Assembly: GCA_028688575.1 (NCBI GenBank)
Contig: JAQTXW010000007.1
Coordinates: forward strand, 1 to 58,092
DNA: 58,092 bases
Origin: Methylotenera sp.
Lineage (GTDB): Bacteria > Pseudomonadota > Gammaproteobacteria > Burkholderiales > Methylophilaceae
Direction of reading: 5' to 3'
Below are positions 46,168 through 57,018 of this stretch, piece by piece (the stretch's first letter is position 1; each line of letters starts with the position of its first letter). The position numbers and the translations under genes were made by a program. The notes beneath the pieces are model-generated. The model was not told the DNA's origin, made no database searches, and worked only from the letters and a program-made list of their open reading frames with translations.

Positions 46168-48755
46168 TGCGGGTTGAATAAGCGCTCAACATTACTCCTC
46201 TCACTGTCTGGTTTTTTCTGCTCCTTGGGCTTGGATGCAGATGAGTTGACACTAGATGCACCTGCTTTTTTAGGGGGGGGCAATTTAGCCTTGTCGTTAG
46301 CGTTTTTTGTATGATCAGGCGGAGACTCACCCCCTCTTGCTGGCAAGTTGCCGCTTGCAGGCGCTGTTGGCTGCATGGCGGGTGGCGCTGTCATCGGCTG
46401 CAATATTCGCTGTGCCTGACTTTGCATATCATCATAGATTGTGCCTTCCAGCATTGAAGGTAAGTCCACCTCTATCTCAGGCGGCAGGTTTTCATTGTAA
46501 AAATACTCATAAATGCCGTTCTCGTCGTTGTCGGCTCTTACACCAGTGGTCGGATCAATTCTTAATGCAATCACCCCGTCTGGAATCTGCAACTCAGTTA
46601 CAGGCAGCTCTTTAAGCGCGTATTCCATATATTTAATCCAGATAGGTAAAGCAGTCGAACCGCCTGTCTCACCTCTACCCAGTCGCTTTGGTTTATCGAA
46701 CCCCACCCATGTGATCGCTACTTGTTTTGGGCTGTAGCCCGCAAACCACGCATCGTAATGATCATTGGTGGTGCCCGTTTTACCTGCAATATCAGGCCTG
46801 CCAAGGCGCAGCGCTTTGGTCGCAGTGCCCTTTCTAATCACATCCTGCATCATCGAGTGCATGATAAAAGCATTGCGCGCATCAATGACGCGTGGCGCAC
46901 CTGTATGAACGCCAACAAACTTGGTTTGCGAGATGACTTTGCCATCATGATCAACAATTTTACTAATGAGATTAGGCTTCACGCGGTAACCGCCGTTAGC
47001 AAATACGGCATAAGCATTTGCCATCTCCCAAGGCGTAGCCGAACCAGCGCCTAACGCCATGGTTAAATAAGCAGGATGGTTTTTGGCGGAAAACCCAAAA
47101 CGGGTGATGTAGTCCTGCGCGTATTGCGGCGTGATGCTATCCAGCATGCGAATAGCCACCATGTTTTTAGATTTAGTAAGCGCCTCTCTTAGGCGAATAG
47201 GGCCATCAAAAGTGCCGTCGTAATTTTGTGGTGACCAGGCTTTTTCGCCAGTCTCATCTGCTGAAAACGCCAATGGCTCATCTTCAACGATACTGGCAGC
47301 TGTATATCCTTTTTCCAGCGCGGCTGAATAGACAAAAGGCTTAAAACTCGAGCCTGGCTGGCGCCACGCTTGCGTTACATGGTTGAATTTATTGCGTGCA
47401 AAATCAAAGCCGCCGACCAACGCACGTATGGCGCCTGTTTCAGGATCCATCGCGATTAAGCCAGACTCAACGAGGGGGAGTTGCGTGATACGCCAGCCAT
47501 TATCATTCTTTGATTCTGCACCCTTTAATACACGGATGAGAGCGCCAGGTTTCAATGTCTTTTTTGAGGCGTCTGTTTCAAGCAATTTTTTTGCAACTAT
47601 TGCAACGCCTTTGCCTGAAAGCACAATTGATTCGCCATGTTTGGTGTAGGCTGTGATGGATTTGTCAGTTAATTTGGTAATAATGGCGGGAATGAGCCCG
47701 TTGGAAATTTCAAAATCATTCAGTGCGTCATCAAGTCCGCGGTGACCGTCAGCGGCTATTAATTTAGCAAGATTAAATGTTCTTTCAGGTCCACGGTAGC
47801 CTTGGCGGGCATCGTAATCCAAAATGCCTTCTCGTACTGCGGCATTTGCAGCCTCCTGGTTCGCTTTACGTATGGTGGTGTAAACATTCAGGCCGCTGGT
47901 ATAAATATCATCATGGTATTGAGCGTATAGACTTTCTCTTACAAGCTCGGCCACAAAGTCAGCAGCAAGGTCGCGTGACGATATGGATGTTTTGAAGCGC
48001 AACGGCTGATTGATTGCTTCTGCATATCTGGCTTGGCTGATAAATCCATAGCGTCGCATATCATTTAACACTTCTTTTTGGCGCGTAATCGCCCGTTTTG
48101 GGTGCACAAATGGATTATAAGCTGAAGGTGCCTTGGGTAAGCCTGCCAATAGCGCAGTTTCTGCCAAATTCAAGCTTTCTAAGGGTTTGCCGTAATATAC
48201 CCTTGAAGCTGCCGCAAAACCATAGGCGCGTTGTCCCAAATAAATCTGGTTGATATAAAGCTCTAAAATCTTATCTTTACTCAGGTTGCGCTCAATCTTG
48301 ATAGCGAGTAAAGCTTCATTAATTTTGGTAGTGATGGTGCGTTTGCCATTGGGCTTGGTGAAAAAGTTTTTTGCAACCTGCATGGTGATGGTGCTGGCGC
48401 CCTCATGGCTCACCCCCGTGACATTATTCTTGATAGCACGCAAAATGCCTTTGGTGTCTATGCCATTATGCTGATAAAAACGTCGGTCCTCAATGGCAAG
48501 CACGGCATCTTTCATGCTTTTGGGTACATCATTAATTTTAATGTAAGCGCGGCGCTCCTCACCGAACTCATCGATTAGGTAGCCATCTTCAGAGTAAACT
48601 CTTAATGGCAGTTTGGGGCGATAATCAGTAAGCGCTTCCAAGGAGGGTAGGTTGGGATAAATCAGCGAAATAGTAATGCCAGCAAAGGCTACAGCCGATA
48701 AAAATCCGACCAAAATAATCAAAAAAAGATAATGCCACCATTTAGTTAAAGTCAT
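46164..48755 (-). CDS. mrcA: Penicillin-binding protein 1A
   Basis: Bifunctional peptidoglycan glycosyltransferase-transpeptidase. The 863-residue protein has an N-terminal membrane anchor (YLFLIILVGFLSAVAFAGIT), the GT51 domain (LAIEDRRFYQHNGIDTKGIL, GASTITMQVAKNFF), an OB-like domain (about 310-430) and the transpeptidase domain with SSFKPF (active Ser), SKNM and KTGTTNDHYD. The C-terminal about 85 residues are Pro/Ala/Lys-rich. It is divergent from pilM, the usual neighbour, with a 200-bp gap. Confidence 0.95.
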   Translation of the reverse strand: MTLTKWWHYLFLIILVGFLSAVAFAGITISLIYPNLPSLEALTDYRPKLPLRVYSEDGYLIDEFGEERRAYIKINDVPKSMKDAVLAIEDRRFYQHNGIDTKGILRAIKNNVTGVSHEGASTITMQVAKNFFTKPNGKRTITTKINEALLAIKIERNLSKDKILELYINQIYLGQRAYGFAAASRVYYGKPLESLNLAETALLAGLPKAPSAYNPFVHPKRAITRQKEVLNDMRRYGFISQARYAEAINQPLRFKTSISSRDLAADFVAELVRESLYAQYHDDIYTSGLNVYTTIRKANQEAANAAVREGILDYDARQGYRGPERTFNLAKLIAADGHRGLDDALNDFEISNGLIPAIITKLTDKSITAYTKHGESIVLSGKGVAIVAKKLLETDASKKTLKPGALIRVLKGAESKNDNGWRITQLPLVESGLIAMDPETGAIRALVGGFDFARNKFNHVTQAWRQPGSSFKPFVYSAALEKGYTAASIVEDEPLAFSADETGEKAWSPQNYDGTFDGPIRLREALTKSKNMVAIRMLDSITPQYAQDYITRFGFSAKNHPAYLTMALGAGSATPWEMANAYAVFANGGYRVKPNLISKIVDHDGKVISQTKFVGVHTGAPRVIDARNAFIMHSMMQDVIRKGTATKALRLGRPDIAGKTGTTNDHYDAWFAGYSPKQVAITWVGFDKPKRLGRGETGGSTALPIWIKYMEYALKELPVTELQIPDGVIALRIDPTTGVRADNDENGIYEYFYNENLPPEIEVDLPSMLEGTIYDDMQSQAQRILQPMTAPPAMQPTAPASGNLPARGGESPPDHTKNANDKAKLPPPKKAGASSVNSSASKPKEQKKPDSERSNVERLFNPH

Positions 48756-48956
48756 GAGAAAATTGTTTTCTAATCAGCCATTAATAACCGCACATTATAA
48801 ATTGCTATCATAAAAGCTGCGAATAAACTGGAAAATAAACCTAAAATAAATCACTTGAATAAAAAATTGCTTTACAGGGTTTAAAGTTGTTGCTAGGATT
48901 TAATGTAATTTATTAGAAATGTGCGTAACTAACGAGATCAGAAAAGGAATTTCAAT

Positions 48957-50030
48957 TTGAAATTCAGCTTTTTTACAGAAACAACGCCACCATTGATTGG
49001 TATCGATATTAGCTCAACCTCCGTCAAGATGGTGGAGCTCTCTGGGGATGGTCGCGGCGGCTACAAGCTCGAGGGATATTCCATATCCCCGTTGGCTAAA
49101 GATGCCATATCAGACGGTAATGTGAATGATCTAGAGAAGGTGGTAGATGCCATTAAGCTTAGTTGGAAACTATTAGGCTCACGTGAAAAACGCGCCGCAT
49201 TAGCTTTGCCTACCTCAGCGGTCATTAGTAAAAAAGTCATTATGGCAGGCGACCTGCGTGAAGAAGACATGGAGGTGCAGGTTGAGGCTGAGGCTAATCA
49301 ATACATCCCCTTTTCACTCGATGAGGTGAATATTGATTTTCAGATTTTAGGCCCGGCACCCAATAGTCCAGATGAGGTTGAAGTGCTCATCGTCGCTGCC
49401 CGCAAAGAAAAAATTGAAGATCGCGTTGCCTCAGCTGAAGGCGCTGGCCTCAAGGCCAGTATTATTGATGTAGAATCCTATGCAACAGAAGCTGCTTACA
49501 CCTTAGTGGCAGGCCAACTGCCTAATGCAGGGCGCGAGCAAACCGTGATGATTGTTGATGTGGGCGCAACCATGACCCATGTCAATGTGCTGCACGACAA
49601 TACCCCCGTTTACGCACGCGAGCAAAACTTTGGAGGCGGCCAGCTCACACAGGAAATTCAGCGCCGTTTCGGACTCTCACAAGAGGAGGCTGAGGTTGCC
49701 AAGCGCAAAGGCGGGTTGCCTGAGAGTTATGAGAGTGAGGTGTTGCAGCCTTTTGTGCAATTGTTGGTGATGGAAGTTGCCAGAGCGTTGCAGTTCTTTA
49801 CCAGTTCTACACAATATAACCGCGTAGATCATATCGTGTTGGCGGGTGGCTGTGCATCAATTCCAGAGATTGACGTCAGCGTGCAGGATCGCACACAGGT
49901 AAATACCATTGTCGCCAATCCTTTTCATAGTATGTCAGTCGGGTCTAGGGTGAGGCAGCAACAGGCGACCATTGATGCGCCAGCATTGCTTATTGCGTGT
50001 GGCCTTGCGATGCGGGGAGTGGCAGCATGA
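48957..50030 (+). CDS. pilM: Type IV pilus assembly protein PilM
   Basis: Actin-like cytoplasmic ATPase of the pilus alignment complex. The 357-residue protein has IGIDISSTSVKMVELS, DLREEDMEVQVEAEANQYIP, MIVDVGATMTHVNVLHD and VLAGGCASIPEIDVSV. The start is TTG with AAAAGGAA upstream at 8-nt spacing. It begins a five-gene run in which pilM-N-O-P overlap by 4 bp each. Confidence 0.97.
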   Translation: MKFSFFTETTPPLIGIDISSTSVKMVELSGDGRGGYKLEGYSISPLAKDAISDGNVNDLEKVVDAIKLSWKLLGSREKRAALALPTSAVISKKVIMAGDLREEDMEVQVEAEANQYIPFSLDEVNIDFQILGPAPNSPDEVEVLIVAARKEKIEDRVASAEGAGLKASIIDVESYATEAAYTLVAGQLPNAGREQTVMIVDVGATMTHVNVLHDNTPVYAREQNFGGGQLTQEIQRRFGLSQEEAEVAKRKGGLPESYESEVLQPFVQLLVMEVARALQFFTSSTQYNRVDHIVLAGGCASIPEIDVSVQDRTQVNTIVANPFHSMSVGSRVRQQQATIDAPALLIACGLAMRGVAA

Positions 50031-50623
50031 TACGTGTAAATTTACTACCACACCGCCAAATCAGGCGTGAAGCTAGGCAGCGTGAATTTGGCTTAATGGC
50101 TTTGTTTTCTGCGGTTGCAGCTGCTGCCATTGTATTCTTGGTATACACCTACATTGGCGGCAAGGTTGAGTCGCAGCTGGAGCGCAATCAGCGCTTGGAA
50201 GCCGCGATTGCAACGCTGGATAAAGAAATTGCCGAGATTAAAGATCTGAAAAATCAAATCAGTGTCATGCTTGAGCGTAAGCAAGTGGTGGAGAACCTGC
50301 AGACCAATCGCAGCGAGGCAGTGGTACTGTTTGATGAGTTGAGTCGTCAATTACCTGAAGGTGTATATTTTAAGAGCATTAAGCAGCAAGGTAACGTGAT
50401 TACGCTAGAAGGTGTAGCAGACACAAACGCTAGGGTGGCAACGCTGGTGCGTAGTCTTAACTTGTCAAAATGGATGGAATCTCCAAGCCTGATTGAGATT
50501 AAAGCGGTGACGACCAATGCGCAAAAGCAGAACCTGTTCACACTAAAAGTAAATTTAAGCAAGAGTCAAGCAGATGCTGATGATGCTTCAACCCCAGCAT
50601 CTAAGAATGTAGGTCAGCCATGA
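50027..50623 (+). CDS. pilN: Type IV pilus assembly protein PilN
   Basis: Inner-membrane pilus protein; its cytoplasmic N-terminus MIRVNLLPHRQIRREA binds PilM. The 198-residue protein has one membrane segment (about 27-46), a coiled coil (about 50-90) and a ferredoxin-like periplasmic domain (LPEGVYFKSIKQQGNVITLE). The ATG at 50027 overlaps the pilM stop; the frame extends further upstream into pilM, but the overlap start fits the family. Confidence 0.96.
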   Translation: MIRVNLLPHRQIRREARQREFGLMALFSAVAAAAIVFLVYTYIGGKVESQLERNQRLEAAIATLDKEIAEIKDLKNQISVMLERKQVVENLQTNRSEAVVLFDELSRQLPEGVYFKSIKQQGNVITLEGVADTNARVATLVRSLNLSKWMESPSLIEIKAVTTNAQKQNLFTLKVNLSKSQADADDASTPASKNVGQP

Positions 50624-51276
50624 AATTAGATGATTTTAATAATATAGACATTAACAATGCAGGGAGCTTGCCTGCTGGTGTTAAAGCGGTATTACTGTCT
50701 GTTGTGTTTGTAGTGCTGGTTGGGTTGGGCTATTATCTGGTCATTAGCCCAGAGCTTGAAGTGCTAGATACCGAGCAGGCTAAAGAGGAAGATCTAAAAC
50801 AGACTTACTTTAATAAAAAAAGCCAGGCATTGAATTTAGAAGCCTACAAGGCGCAGATGGTGGAGGTCGAGAAAACATTTGGTGCATTGTTAAAGCAGTT
50901 GCCAGATAAGTCTCAAATTGATGGTTTGCTGACTGATATCAACCAGGCAGGCTTAACGCGCGGTTTGGAGTTTGAACTGTTTAAACCTGGCCAGGAATCT
51001 CAGGCGGAGTTTTATGCAGAGTTGCCGATTGCCATCAAGGTGATTGGTGGCTATCATGATTTGGGTGCGTTTGCTACTGACGTGTCTAAGCTTTCACGCA
51101 TTGTCACGTTAGGTGAGGTGTCAGTGATTAACCAAAACAAGGATGCGAAGGCTGCTGCTGTTGACGGCAAGCTGGTAATGGAGGCGATAGCAAAAACGTA
51201 CCGTTACCTAGATGCGGACGAAATTGCCGCTAAGCGTCAAGCGGAAAAAGAAAAAGCGGCAAAGAAAGGTAAATGA
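50620..51276 (+). CDS. pilO: Type IV pilus assembly protein PilO
   Basis: Partner of PilN in the inner-membrane alignment complex. The 218-residue protein has one membrane segment (about 25-46, KAVLLSVVFVVLVGLGYYLV), a coiled coil (about 50-95) and the periplasmic domain (LPDKSQIDGLLTDINQAGL, IKVIGGYHDLGAFATDVSKL). It overlaps pilN and pilP by 4 bp each. The C-terminal tail is Lys/Ala/Glu-rich. Confidence 0.97.
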   Translation: MKLDDFNNIDINNAGSLPAGVKAVLLSVVFVVLVGLGYYLVISPELEVLDTEQAKEEDLKQTYFNKKSQALNLEAYKAQMVEVEKTFGALLKQLPDKSQIDGLLTDINQAGLTRGLEFELFKPGQESQAEFYAELPIAIKVIGGYHDLGAFATDVSKLSRIVTLGEVSVINQNKDAKAAAVDGKLVMEAIAKTYRYLDADEIAAKRQAEKEKAAKKGK

Positions 51277-51818
51277 TTCCCGTGAGTGAATACATGAAAA
51301 CAAAATTTCGCGCTTTATGCTATGTCGCTTGTAGTTCGATGTTTGCTGTGCTTTTAACGGCTTGCAGTGGTGATCAAGGGGATGACCTTGATCAGTATAT
51401 GCGCGATGCAGCTAAAGACGTGCAGCCCAAAATCCAACCTCTGCCTGAGGTCAAGTCCTATATGGCATTGCAGTATAATGCTGACAATACACTGGTTGAT
51501 CCGTTTCGTGCACGCAAGGCAGCCAATAAATCCAGCGCATTGCAACCCAATCTTAACCGCCCCAAAGAACCGATGGAGGCTTACCCGTTGGAAAGTTTAA
51601 AATATGTAGGCATGCTATCAAGAAACAAGCTCACTTATGCGCTGGTTAAAACGCCCGACAATACAGTCCAGCAGGTAAAGGTAGGTAATTATGTGGGGCA
51701 GAATTTTGGCAGAGTCATGCAAATTACGGACAGTGAATTAGTGCTCAAAGAAACCATACAAGATGACTTGTCAGGTGATTGGATAGAGCGTGAATCAGCG
51801 GTGGCGTTGCAAGAGTAA
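51273..51818 (+). CDS. pilP: Type IV pilus lipoprotein PilP
   Basis: Lipoprotein linking PilNO to the secretin PilQ. The 181-residue protein has lipobox LLTAC in its signal and the family core YPLESLKYVGMLSRNKLTYAL, VKVGNYVGQNFGRVMQI. The ATGA-overlap start at 51273 is used; the ATG at 51294 would give a more usual signal peptide. Confidence 0.95.
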   Translation: MIPVSEYMKTKFRALCYVACSSMFAVLLTACSGDQGDDLDQYMRDAAKDVQPKIQPLPEVKSYMALQYNADNTLVDPFRARKAANKSSALQPNLNRPKEPMEAYPLESLKYVGMLSRNKLTYALVKTPDNTVQQVKVGNYVGQNFGRVMQITDSELVLKETIQDDLSGDWIERESAVALQE

Positions 51819-51907
51819 ATCGCCTTTTTTTTAAAATAGATTAAATTGATTTGTGGTAAATGTCTTTAAGTATAACCGTCTTAAGGTAATTTAAGATTTA
51901 AGGTGAA

Positions 51908-54097
51908 ATGATGAAAAAAGCGACTTGGGTATTAACGTGTGTGCAGGCGATCTTGTTATTTGGCTTAACAATAAACTCAGGTTTATTAATGGCTGAAGAT
52001 CAGGCAGCATTAAATAACAAAATTGAAAGCATAGACTTTTCATCATTGCCAGGCGGCAAGGTTAATATCCGCATCAAAACAACGGAGCCACTGGCTAATC
52101 CTCCAGCTGGTTTTACGCTGAATAACCCGTCACGCATTGCGCTGGATTTTCCTAAAGTCGCAAATGGCCTGAGCAAAAACAATATTGCTGCTGATCAGGG
52201 CGCACTTAAAAGCGTAACATTGGCGCAGGCCAAAGAGCGCACCCGCATGGTGCTGAATTTAAGTAAAAATGTCGCTTATAGCACCGCACAGTCGGGCAAT
52301 GAAATCACCATCACCTTGCAGACTAATGAGGTTTCTCAAGCAGTAAGTGCTGAAACAAAATTTTCGGAACCTCAAATTACTGGCAAGCAAATTGAAATCA
52401 GTAATGTAGATTTTACCCGTGGGAAAAATGGTGAAGGTCGTGTGATTGTCGAGTTGTCTGACCCGTCAGCAGGTATCAATATCAAACAAAAAGGCAAAAC
52501 GATAGTGGTTGATTTTATCAACACGCAAGTACCCGATAGTTTGCAAAGGCGCTTGAATGTGATCAACTTCAACACCCCCGTAGTGTATGTTGACACCATG
52601 AAAGAAGGCAATAACAGCCGCATGATTATTGAACCCAAAGGCAATTGGGAGCAGTCAGCCTATCAAGCCGATAAAAAATTTATTATTGATGTACGTCAAG
52701 TGGTAGAAGACCCCAATAAACTGGTGCGTGGCTCAAAACCAGGCTACGCAGGCGAAAAGCTGTCACTTAATTTCCAGAATATTGAAGTGCGTTCTGTATT
52801 GCAGGTAATTGCTGATTTTACAGGCCTCAATATTATTACCAGTGACACGGTCACAGGTAACTTAACGCTACGGCTGAAGGATGTGCCATGGGATCAGGCT
52901 TTGGAGATTATTTTACAAAGCAAGGGCTTGGATAAACGTAAAACAGGTAATGTAATTTTAGTCGCCCCTGCCGATGAATTGGCCGCAAAAGAGAAGCTGG
53001 CCTTTGAGAGTCAGCAGCAAATTGATGATGTAGAACCTCTCCGTACAGAAGTATTTACTTTAAATTACATGAAAGCAGAAGCGCTGAAAGATATATTAAG
53101 TGACCCAAAACAGAAGATTCTGTCAAAACGTGGTAATGCGGTGTTAGACCCAAGAACTAATACAGTCTTTGTGCAAGATATTCCGAAATCACTGGAGCAA
53201 GTGCAGGCCATTATCAATAAAACAGATATCCCAGTAAAACAGGTAATGATTGAGTCGCGCCTGGTGATTGCCGATGACAAATATGGCAAACAATTGGGTG
53301 CCAGGTTTGGTGTGACGCAAACTGGCACGCCAGGAAAAAATACGGCCACTCTCAGTGGTAGTTTAGGTAATCGACCAACCGCAGCAAACAATGGTACGAT
53401 TACACAGGGCACACACAATGGCTCTTTGCAGACAGCGCTAACTGACAATATTTTTAAAGATGCGGCAAATAATCTTAACAGTACATTAACCAGCTCCGAT
53501 GGCTTGCCAGATTTAATGTCCAACTTGCCCGTGGCCAATCCTACTGGTAGTTTTGCATTCAGCTTATTTAGATTGTCAGCTGGTTTATTGCTGAATCTGG
53601 AACTCACCGCCATGGAATCAGACAAACGCGGTAAGATTATTTCTAGCCCGCGTGTTACAACCGCAAATCAGCATAAGGCTAAGATTGCATCCGGTACAGA
53701 AATTCCTTATCTGCAAGCATCAAGTAGCGGTGCAACCAACGTGCAGTTTAAAGAGGCGGTGCTAAGCTTGGAAGTTACGCCGCAAATCACGCCTGATGAC
53801 AAAATCATCATGGAATTGCTGGTTAAAAAAGATAGAGTTGGGCAAGTGTTCAATGGTGTGCCTTCAATTGAAACGCAAAACATTCAAACCCAAGTGCTGG
53901 TTGGTAACGGTGAAACTGTCGTGCTTGGTGGTATTTACGAGCAGACAGAGCGTGATGATGTAGATAAAGTACCATTCTTTGGTGACCTGCCAATCATGGG
54001 TAATTTGTTCAAGAAAAAAGTAAAACAGAACGACAAACAAGAGTTGCTGATCTTTATCACACCCAAAATTATGGATGACAGCTTAACATTGCGTTAA
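51908..54097 (+). CDS. pilQ: Type IV pilus secretin PilQ
   Basis: Outer-membrane pore through which the pilus emerges and which also serves DNA uptake. The 729-residue precursor has a signal peptide, two AMIN domains (about 40-130 and 165-270), the secretin/TonB short N-terminal domain (LSLNFQNIEVRSVLQVIADF), an NHN domain with NAVLDPRTNTVFVQDIPKS and the secretin pore (VTTANQHKAKIASGTEIPYL, EVTPQITPDDKIIMELLVKK, PIMGNLFKKKVKQNDKQELL). It is separated from pilP by 89 bp. A strong terminator follows. Confidence 0.97.
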   Translation: MMKKATWVLTCVQAILLFGLTINSGLLMAEDQAALNNKIESIDFSSLPGGKVNIRIKTTEPLANPPAGFTLNNPSRIALDFPKVANGLSKNNIAADQGALKSVTLAQAKERTRMVLNLSKNVAYSTAQSGNEITITLQTNEVSQAVSAETKFSEPQITGKQIEISNVDFTRGKNGEGRVIVELSDPSAGINIKQKGKTIVVDFINTQVPDSLQRRLNVINFNTPVVYVDTMKEGNNSRMIIEPKGNWEQSAYQADKKFIIDVRQVVEDPNKLVRGSKPGYAGEKLSLNFQNIEVRSVLQVIADFTGLNIITSDTVTGNLTLRLKDVPWDQALEIILQSKGLDKRKTGNVILVAPADELAAKEKLAFESQQQIDDVEPLRTEVFTLNYMKAEALKDILSDPKQKILSKRGNAVLDPRTNTVFVQDIPKSLEQVQAIINKTDIPVKQVMIESRLVIADDKYGKQLGARFGVTQTGTPGKNTATLSGSLGNRPTAANNGTITQGTHNGSLQTALTDNIFKDAANNLNSTLTSSDGLPDLMSNLPVANPTGSFAFSLFRLSAGLLLNLELTAMESDKRGKIISSPRVTTANQHKAKIASGTEIPYLQASSSGATNVQFKEAVLSLEVTPQITPDDKIIMELLVKKDRVGQVFNGVPSIETQNIQTQVLVGNGETVVLGGIYEQTERDDVDKVPFFGDLPIMGNLFKKKVKQNDKQELLIFITPKIMDDSLTLR

Positions 54098-54173
54098 CAG
54101 GTGTAAGTGCACGACTTTTGCTAAGAAAGTTGCTTTGGATAACTAAAATCTGACAAAAAATTGCACTTATCAT

Positions 54174-54206
54174 AAAATGCCCATCATTAAGGTGGGCATT
54201 TTATTT
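54174..54206 (+). terminator. Intrinsic terminator after pilQ
   Basis: A 10-bp perfect stem AAAATGCCCA (54174-54183)/TGGGCATTTT (54193-54202), 9-nt loop, followed by ATTTTG. It ends the pilMNOPQ transcript before aroK; the A-tract on the left could also serve the opposite strand. Confidence 0.85.
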
Positions 54207-54242
54207 TGATATGAAAGATAAGATTGCACAAAATAAAAGGCT

Positions 54243-54779
54243 GTGAAGTTGAATAATATTTATTTTATTGGCCTGATGGGTGCAGGCAAAACCACCATCG
54301 GCAGACTGCTGGCAAAGCAGCTTGGCAAGCAGTTTTACGACTCTGATGTAGAAATTGAGCGTAAAACAGGCGTTAAAATTCCGCTCATATTCGAGTTGGA
54401 AGGTGAATCCGGTTTTAGAAAACGTGAACATGCAGCAATAGAAGAGCTTACCCAGTTAAAGGATGTCGTGCTAGCTACTGGCGGGGGTGCGGTATTGATG
54501 CAGGAGAACCGTGACTTACTTAAAAATAACGGTAAAATCATTTATCTGCGTGCCAAGCCGTTTGATTTATACCAGCGCACGCGCCACGATAAAACGCGCC
54601 CCCTATTGCAGGGGGGTAATCCCAGGCAGAAACTGGAGCAGCTATATCTCGCACGTGACCCGATTTACACCGCTGTTGCAGATTACATTGTAGATACTGG
54701 CGCGCAATCAGCCAATGACATTACAAGTGATATTGCAACGCTGCTGGCACAGCAAGTCGATACGAATCTCCACACTTAA
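54243..54779 (+). CDS. aroK: Shikimate kinase
   Basis: Phosphorylates shikimate in aromatic amino-acid synthesis. The 178-residue protein has Walker A GLMGAGKTTIGRLLA, the shikimate-binding DSDVEIERKTG, FRKREHAAIEEL, VLATGGGAVL and the lid segment RTRHDKTRPLL. The start is GTG. aroK-aroB after pilQ is a conserved proteobacterial order. It lies 40 bp after the terminator, so a promoter must lie nearby or readthrough occurs. Confidence 0.97.
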   Translation: MKLNNIYFIGLMGAGKTTIGRLLAKQLGKQFYDSDVEIERKTGVKIPLIFELEGESGFRKREHAAIEELTQLKDVVLATGGGAVLMQENRDLLKNNGKIIYLRAKPFDLYQRTRHDKTRPLLQGGNPRQKLEQLYLARDPIYTAVADYIVDTGAQSANDITSDIATLLAQQVDTNLHT

Positions 54780-54809
54780 AATAGATGAATTAACTTTTGA
54801 TTTAATGAT

Positions 54810-55883
54810 ATGCAAACACTCAAAGTAGCACTGGCCGAAAGAAGTTACCCAATCCACATCGGACGCAATCTGATTACAGAGGCGAATCTGATTTTGCCAC
54901 ACTTAAAACGTAAGCATGTGGCGGTGGTGACCAATACTACCGTTGCACCGCTATATCTCGAAAAATTAACGCAAACACTCGAAAACGCAGGTGTTAAGGT
55001 CATTGCCATAGTGTTACCTGATGGCGAGGCTCACAAAAATGCGCAAACACTCAATTTGATTTACGATGCGCTACTACAAAACCGTTGCGAGCGCAATACG
55101 ACCCTTATCGCGCTGGGTGGCGGCGTGATTGGCGACTTGACTGGCTATGCCGCAGCTACTTATTTACGCGGCGTACCATTTATACAGATTCCTACCACAC
55201 TGCTCTCCCAGGTAGATTCATCCGTAGGTGGCAAAACTGGCATTAATCACCCGCTCGGTAAGAATATGATTGGCGCTTTTTACCAACCGCAATTGGTGCT
55301 GGCAGATATTGACACGCTACAAACACTGCCCGCGCGTGAGTTTTCTGCAGGCATGGCCGAGGTCATCAAATATGGCCTGATTCGCGATGCTCAATTTTTT
55401 GATTGGCTAGAAGCCAACATCAGCCAGCTCATGGATTTGGACGAAGCTGCGCTCACCTACGCAATTTACCGCTCATGTGAAAACAAGGCCGAAGTTGTCG
55501 CAAGGGATGAGCATGAGAATGGTGAGCGTGCATTGCTGAATCTAGGTCACACCTTTGGCCATGCGATTGAAAATGCCATGGGTTATGGCGTTTGGCTGCA
55601 TGGTGAAGCTGTCGCTGCTGGTACCATGATGGCGGCTGACCTGTCGCACCGTATGAATTGGCTTACGGCTGATGAAGTGAAGCGGATTCATGCCATACTC
55701 AGCGCTGCCAATCTGCCATTAAACCCACCAAAACTAGGTGCGGAAAAATACCTCGATCTTATGCAATTAGATAAGAAAGTCGCTGATGGCAAGATTCGGC
55801 TGGTGCTACAGCAAGGCATCGGTAAATCAGTCATTACCAGTGACTACCATGCCGAAAAGTTAAAAGAGACGTTGTCGCTATGA
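54810..55883 (+). CDS. aroB: 3-dehydroquinate synthase
   Basis: Converts DAHP to 3-dehydroquinate, the second shikimate-pathway step. The 357-residue protein has the NAD-binding [13 protein letters not shown] and [39 protein letters not shown], and zinc ligands in [25 protein letters not shown] and [13 protein letters not shown]. Its stop overlaps the dgt start by 4 bp. Confidence 0.98.
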   Translation: MQTLKVALAERSYPIHIGRNLITEANLILPHLKRKHVAVVTNTTVAPLYLEKLTQTLENAGVKVIAIVLPDGEAHKNAQTLNLIYDALLQNRCERNTTLIALGGGVIGDLTGYAAATYLRGVPFIQIPTTLLSQVDSSVGGKTGINHPLGKNMIGAFYQPQLVLADIDTLQTLPAREFSAGMAEVIKYGLIRDAQFFDWLEANISQLMDLDEAALTYAIYRSCENKAEVVARDEHENGERALLNLGHTFGHAIENAMGYGVWLHGEAVAAGTMMAADLSHRMNWLTADEVKRIHAILSAANLPLNPPKLGAEKYLDLMQLDKKVADGKIRLVLQQGIGKSVITSDYHAEKLKETLSL

Positions 55884-57007
55884 TGAGTCTGCACGACCCA
55901 TACGCAGCCCATCCTGAACAATCGCTGGGTCGTGCCTTTAATGAACCACCCTCAGCAACGCGCAATGCCTTTCAGCGCGACCGCGACCGCATTATTCACT
56001 CCACCGCTTTTCGCCGCCTTGAATACAAAACGCAAGTATTTGTAAACCATGAAGGTGATTTATTTCGCACCCGCTTAACGCACAGTTTAGAAGTCGCGCA
56101 AATGGCGCGTGGCATCGCGCGCACACTCAACCTGCATGAAGACCTCACCGAGGCCATCGCATTGGCGCATGATTTAGGACACACGCCTTTTGGTCACGCC
56201 GGGCAAGATGCACTCAATGAATGTATGCGTGATTTTGGCGGCTTTGAACACAACCTGCAATCATTACGCGTGGTAGAACAACTTGAACAGCGTTATGCTG
56301 AGTTTGATGGGCTAAACTTAACCTTTGAAGTGCGTGAAGGCATCCTCAAGCACTGCTCAATTAAAAACGCCAGACAACTGGGTGAAGTAGGTCAACGCTT
56401 TATCGATAAAACCAGCCCCAGTTTAGAAGCGCAACTCACCAATTATGCTGATGAAATTGCCTATAACAACCATGATATCGACGATGGCCTACGCTCAGGC
56501 TTAATCACCATTGAGCAATTGTCAAAAGTAGAGCTATTTGCGCAAAATCTAGCCGAGGTAAAAACCAAATACCCAAAACTAGAACAAAAACGCCTGATAC
56601 ACGAAACCGTGCGGCGCATGATCAACACCTTAGTGGTAGATTTGTGCACGCAAAGCGCACACAACATTGCACAACACCAGCCACAAAGCATCGCCGATAT
56701 TCGCCAGCTACCGCCATTGATTCATTTTAGTAATGAAATTGCCGCACAAAATCAAAAACTCAAACAATTTTTACGCAAAAATCTGTATCACCATTATAAA
56801 GTTAACCGCATGAGCGCAAAAGCCGCCCGCATCGTGCGCGAGCTATTTGCCGTGTTTTTTGAAAACACAGGCTTATTACCCAACGAATTTCAAACCTACG
56901 CTGAAATCGACAAACCACGTGCGGTGGCCGACTACATTGCCGGCATGACCGACCGCTATGCCATCCGCGAACATCGCAAACTGTTTACGGTAGAAGAATA
57001 CTTGTAA
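55880..57007 (+). CDS. dgt: Deoxyguanosinetriphosphate triphosphohydrolase-like protein
   Basis: HD-domain hydrolase that removes triphosphate from dNTPs. The 375-residue protein has [20 protein letters not shown], the metal ligands [12 protein letters not shown] and [19 protein letters not shown], and [17 protein letters not shown] with the distal Asp. Length fits the shorter non-enteric dGTPase-like group. It is coupled to aroB (ATGA). Confidence 0.95.
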   Translation: MMSLHDPYAAHPEQSLGRAFNEPPSATRNAFQRDRDRIIHSTAFRRLEYKTQVFVNHEGDLFRTRLTHSLEVAQMARGIARTLNLHEDLTEAIALAHDLGHTPFGHAGQDALNECMRDFGGFEHNLQSLRVVEQLEQRYAEFDGLNLTFEVREGILKHCSIKNARQLGEVGQRFIDKTSPSLEAQLTNYADEIAYNNHDIDDGLRSGLITIEQLSKVELFAQNLAEVKTKYPKLEQKRLIHETVRRMINTLVVDLCTQSAHNIAQHQPQSIADIRQLPPLIHFSNEIAAQNQKLKQFLRKNLYHHYKVNRMSAKAARIVRELFAVFFENTGLLPNEFQTYAEIDKPRAVADYIAGMTDRYAIREHRKLFTVEEYL

Positions 57008-57018
57008 AAGGTAAAGGG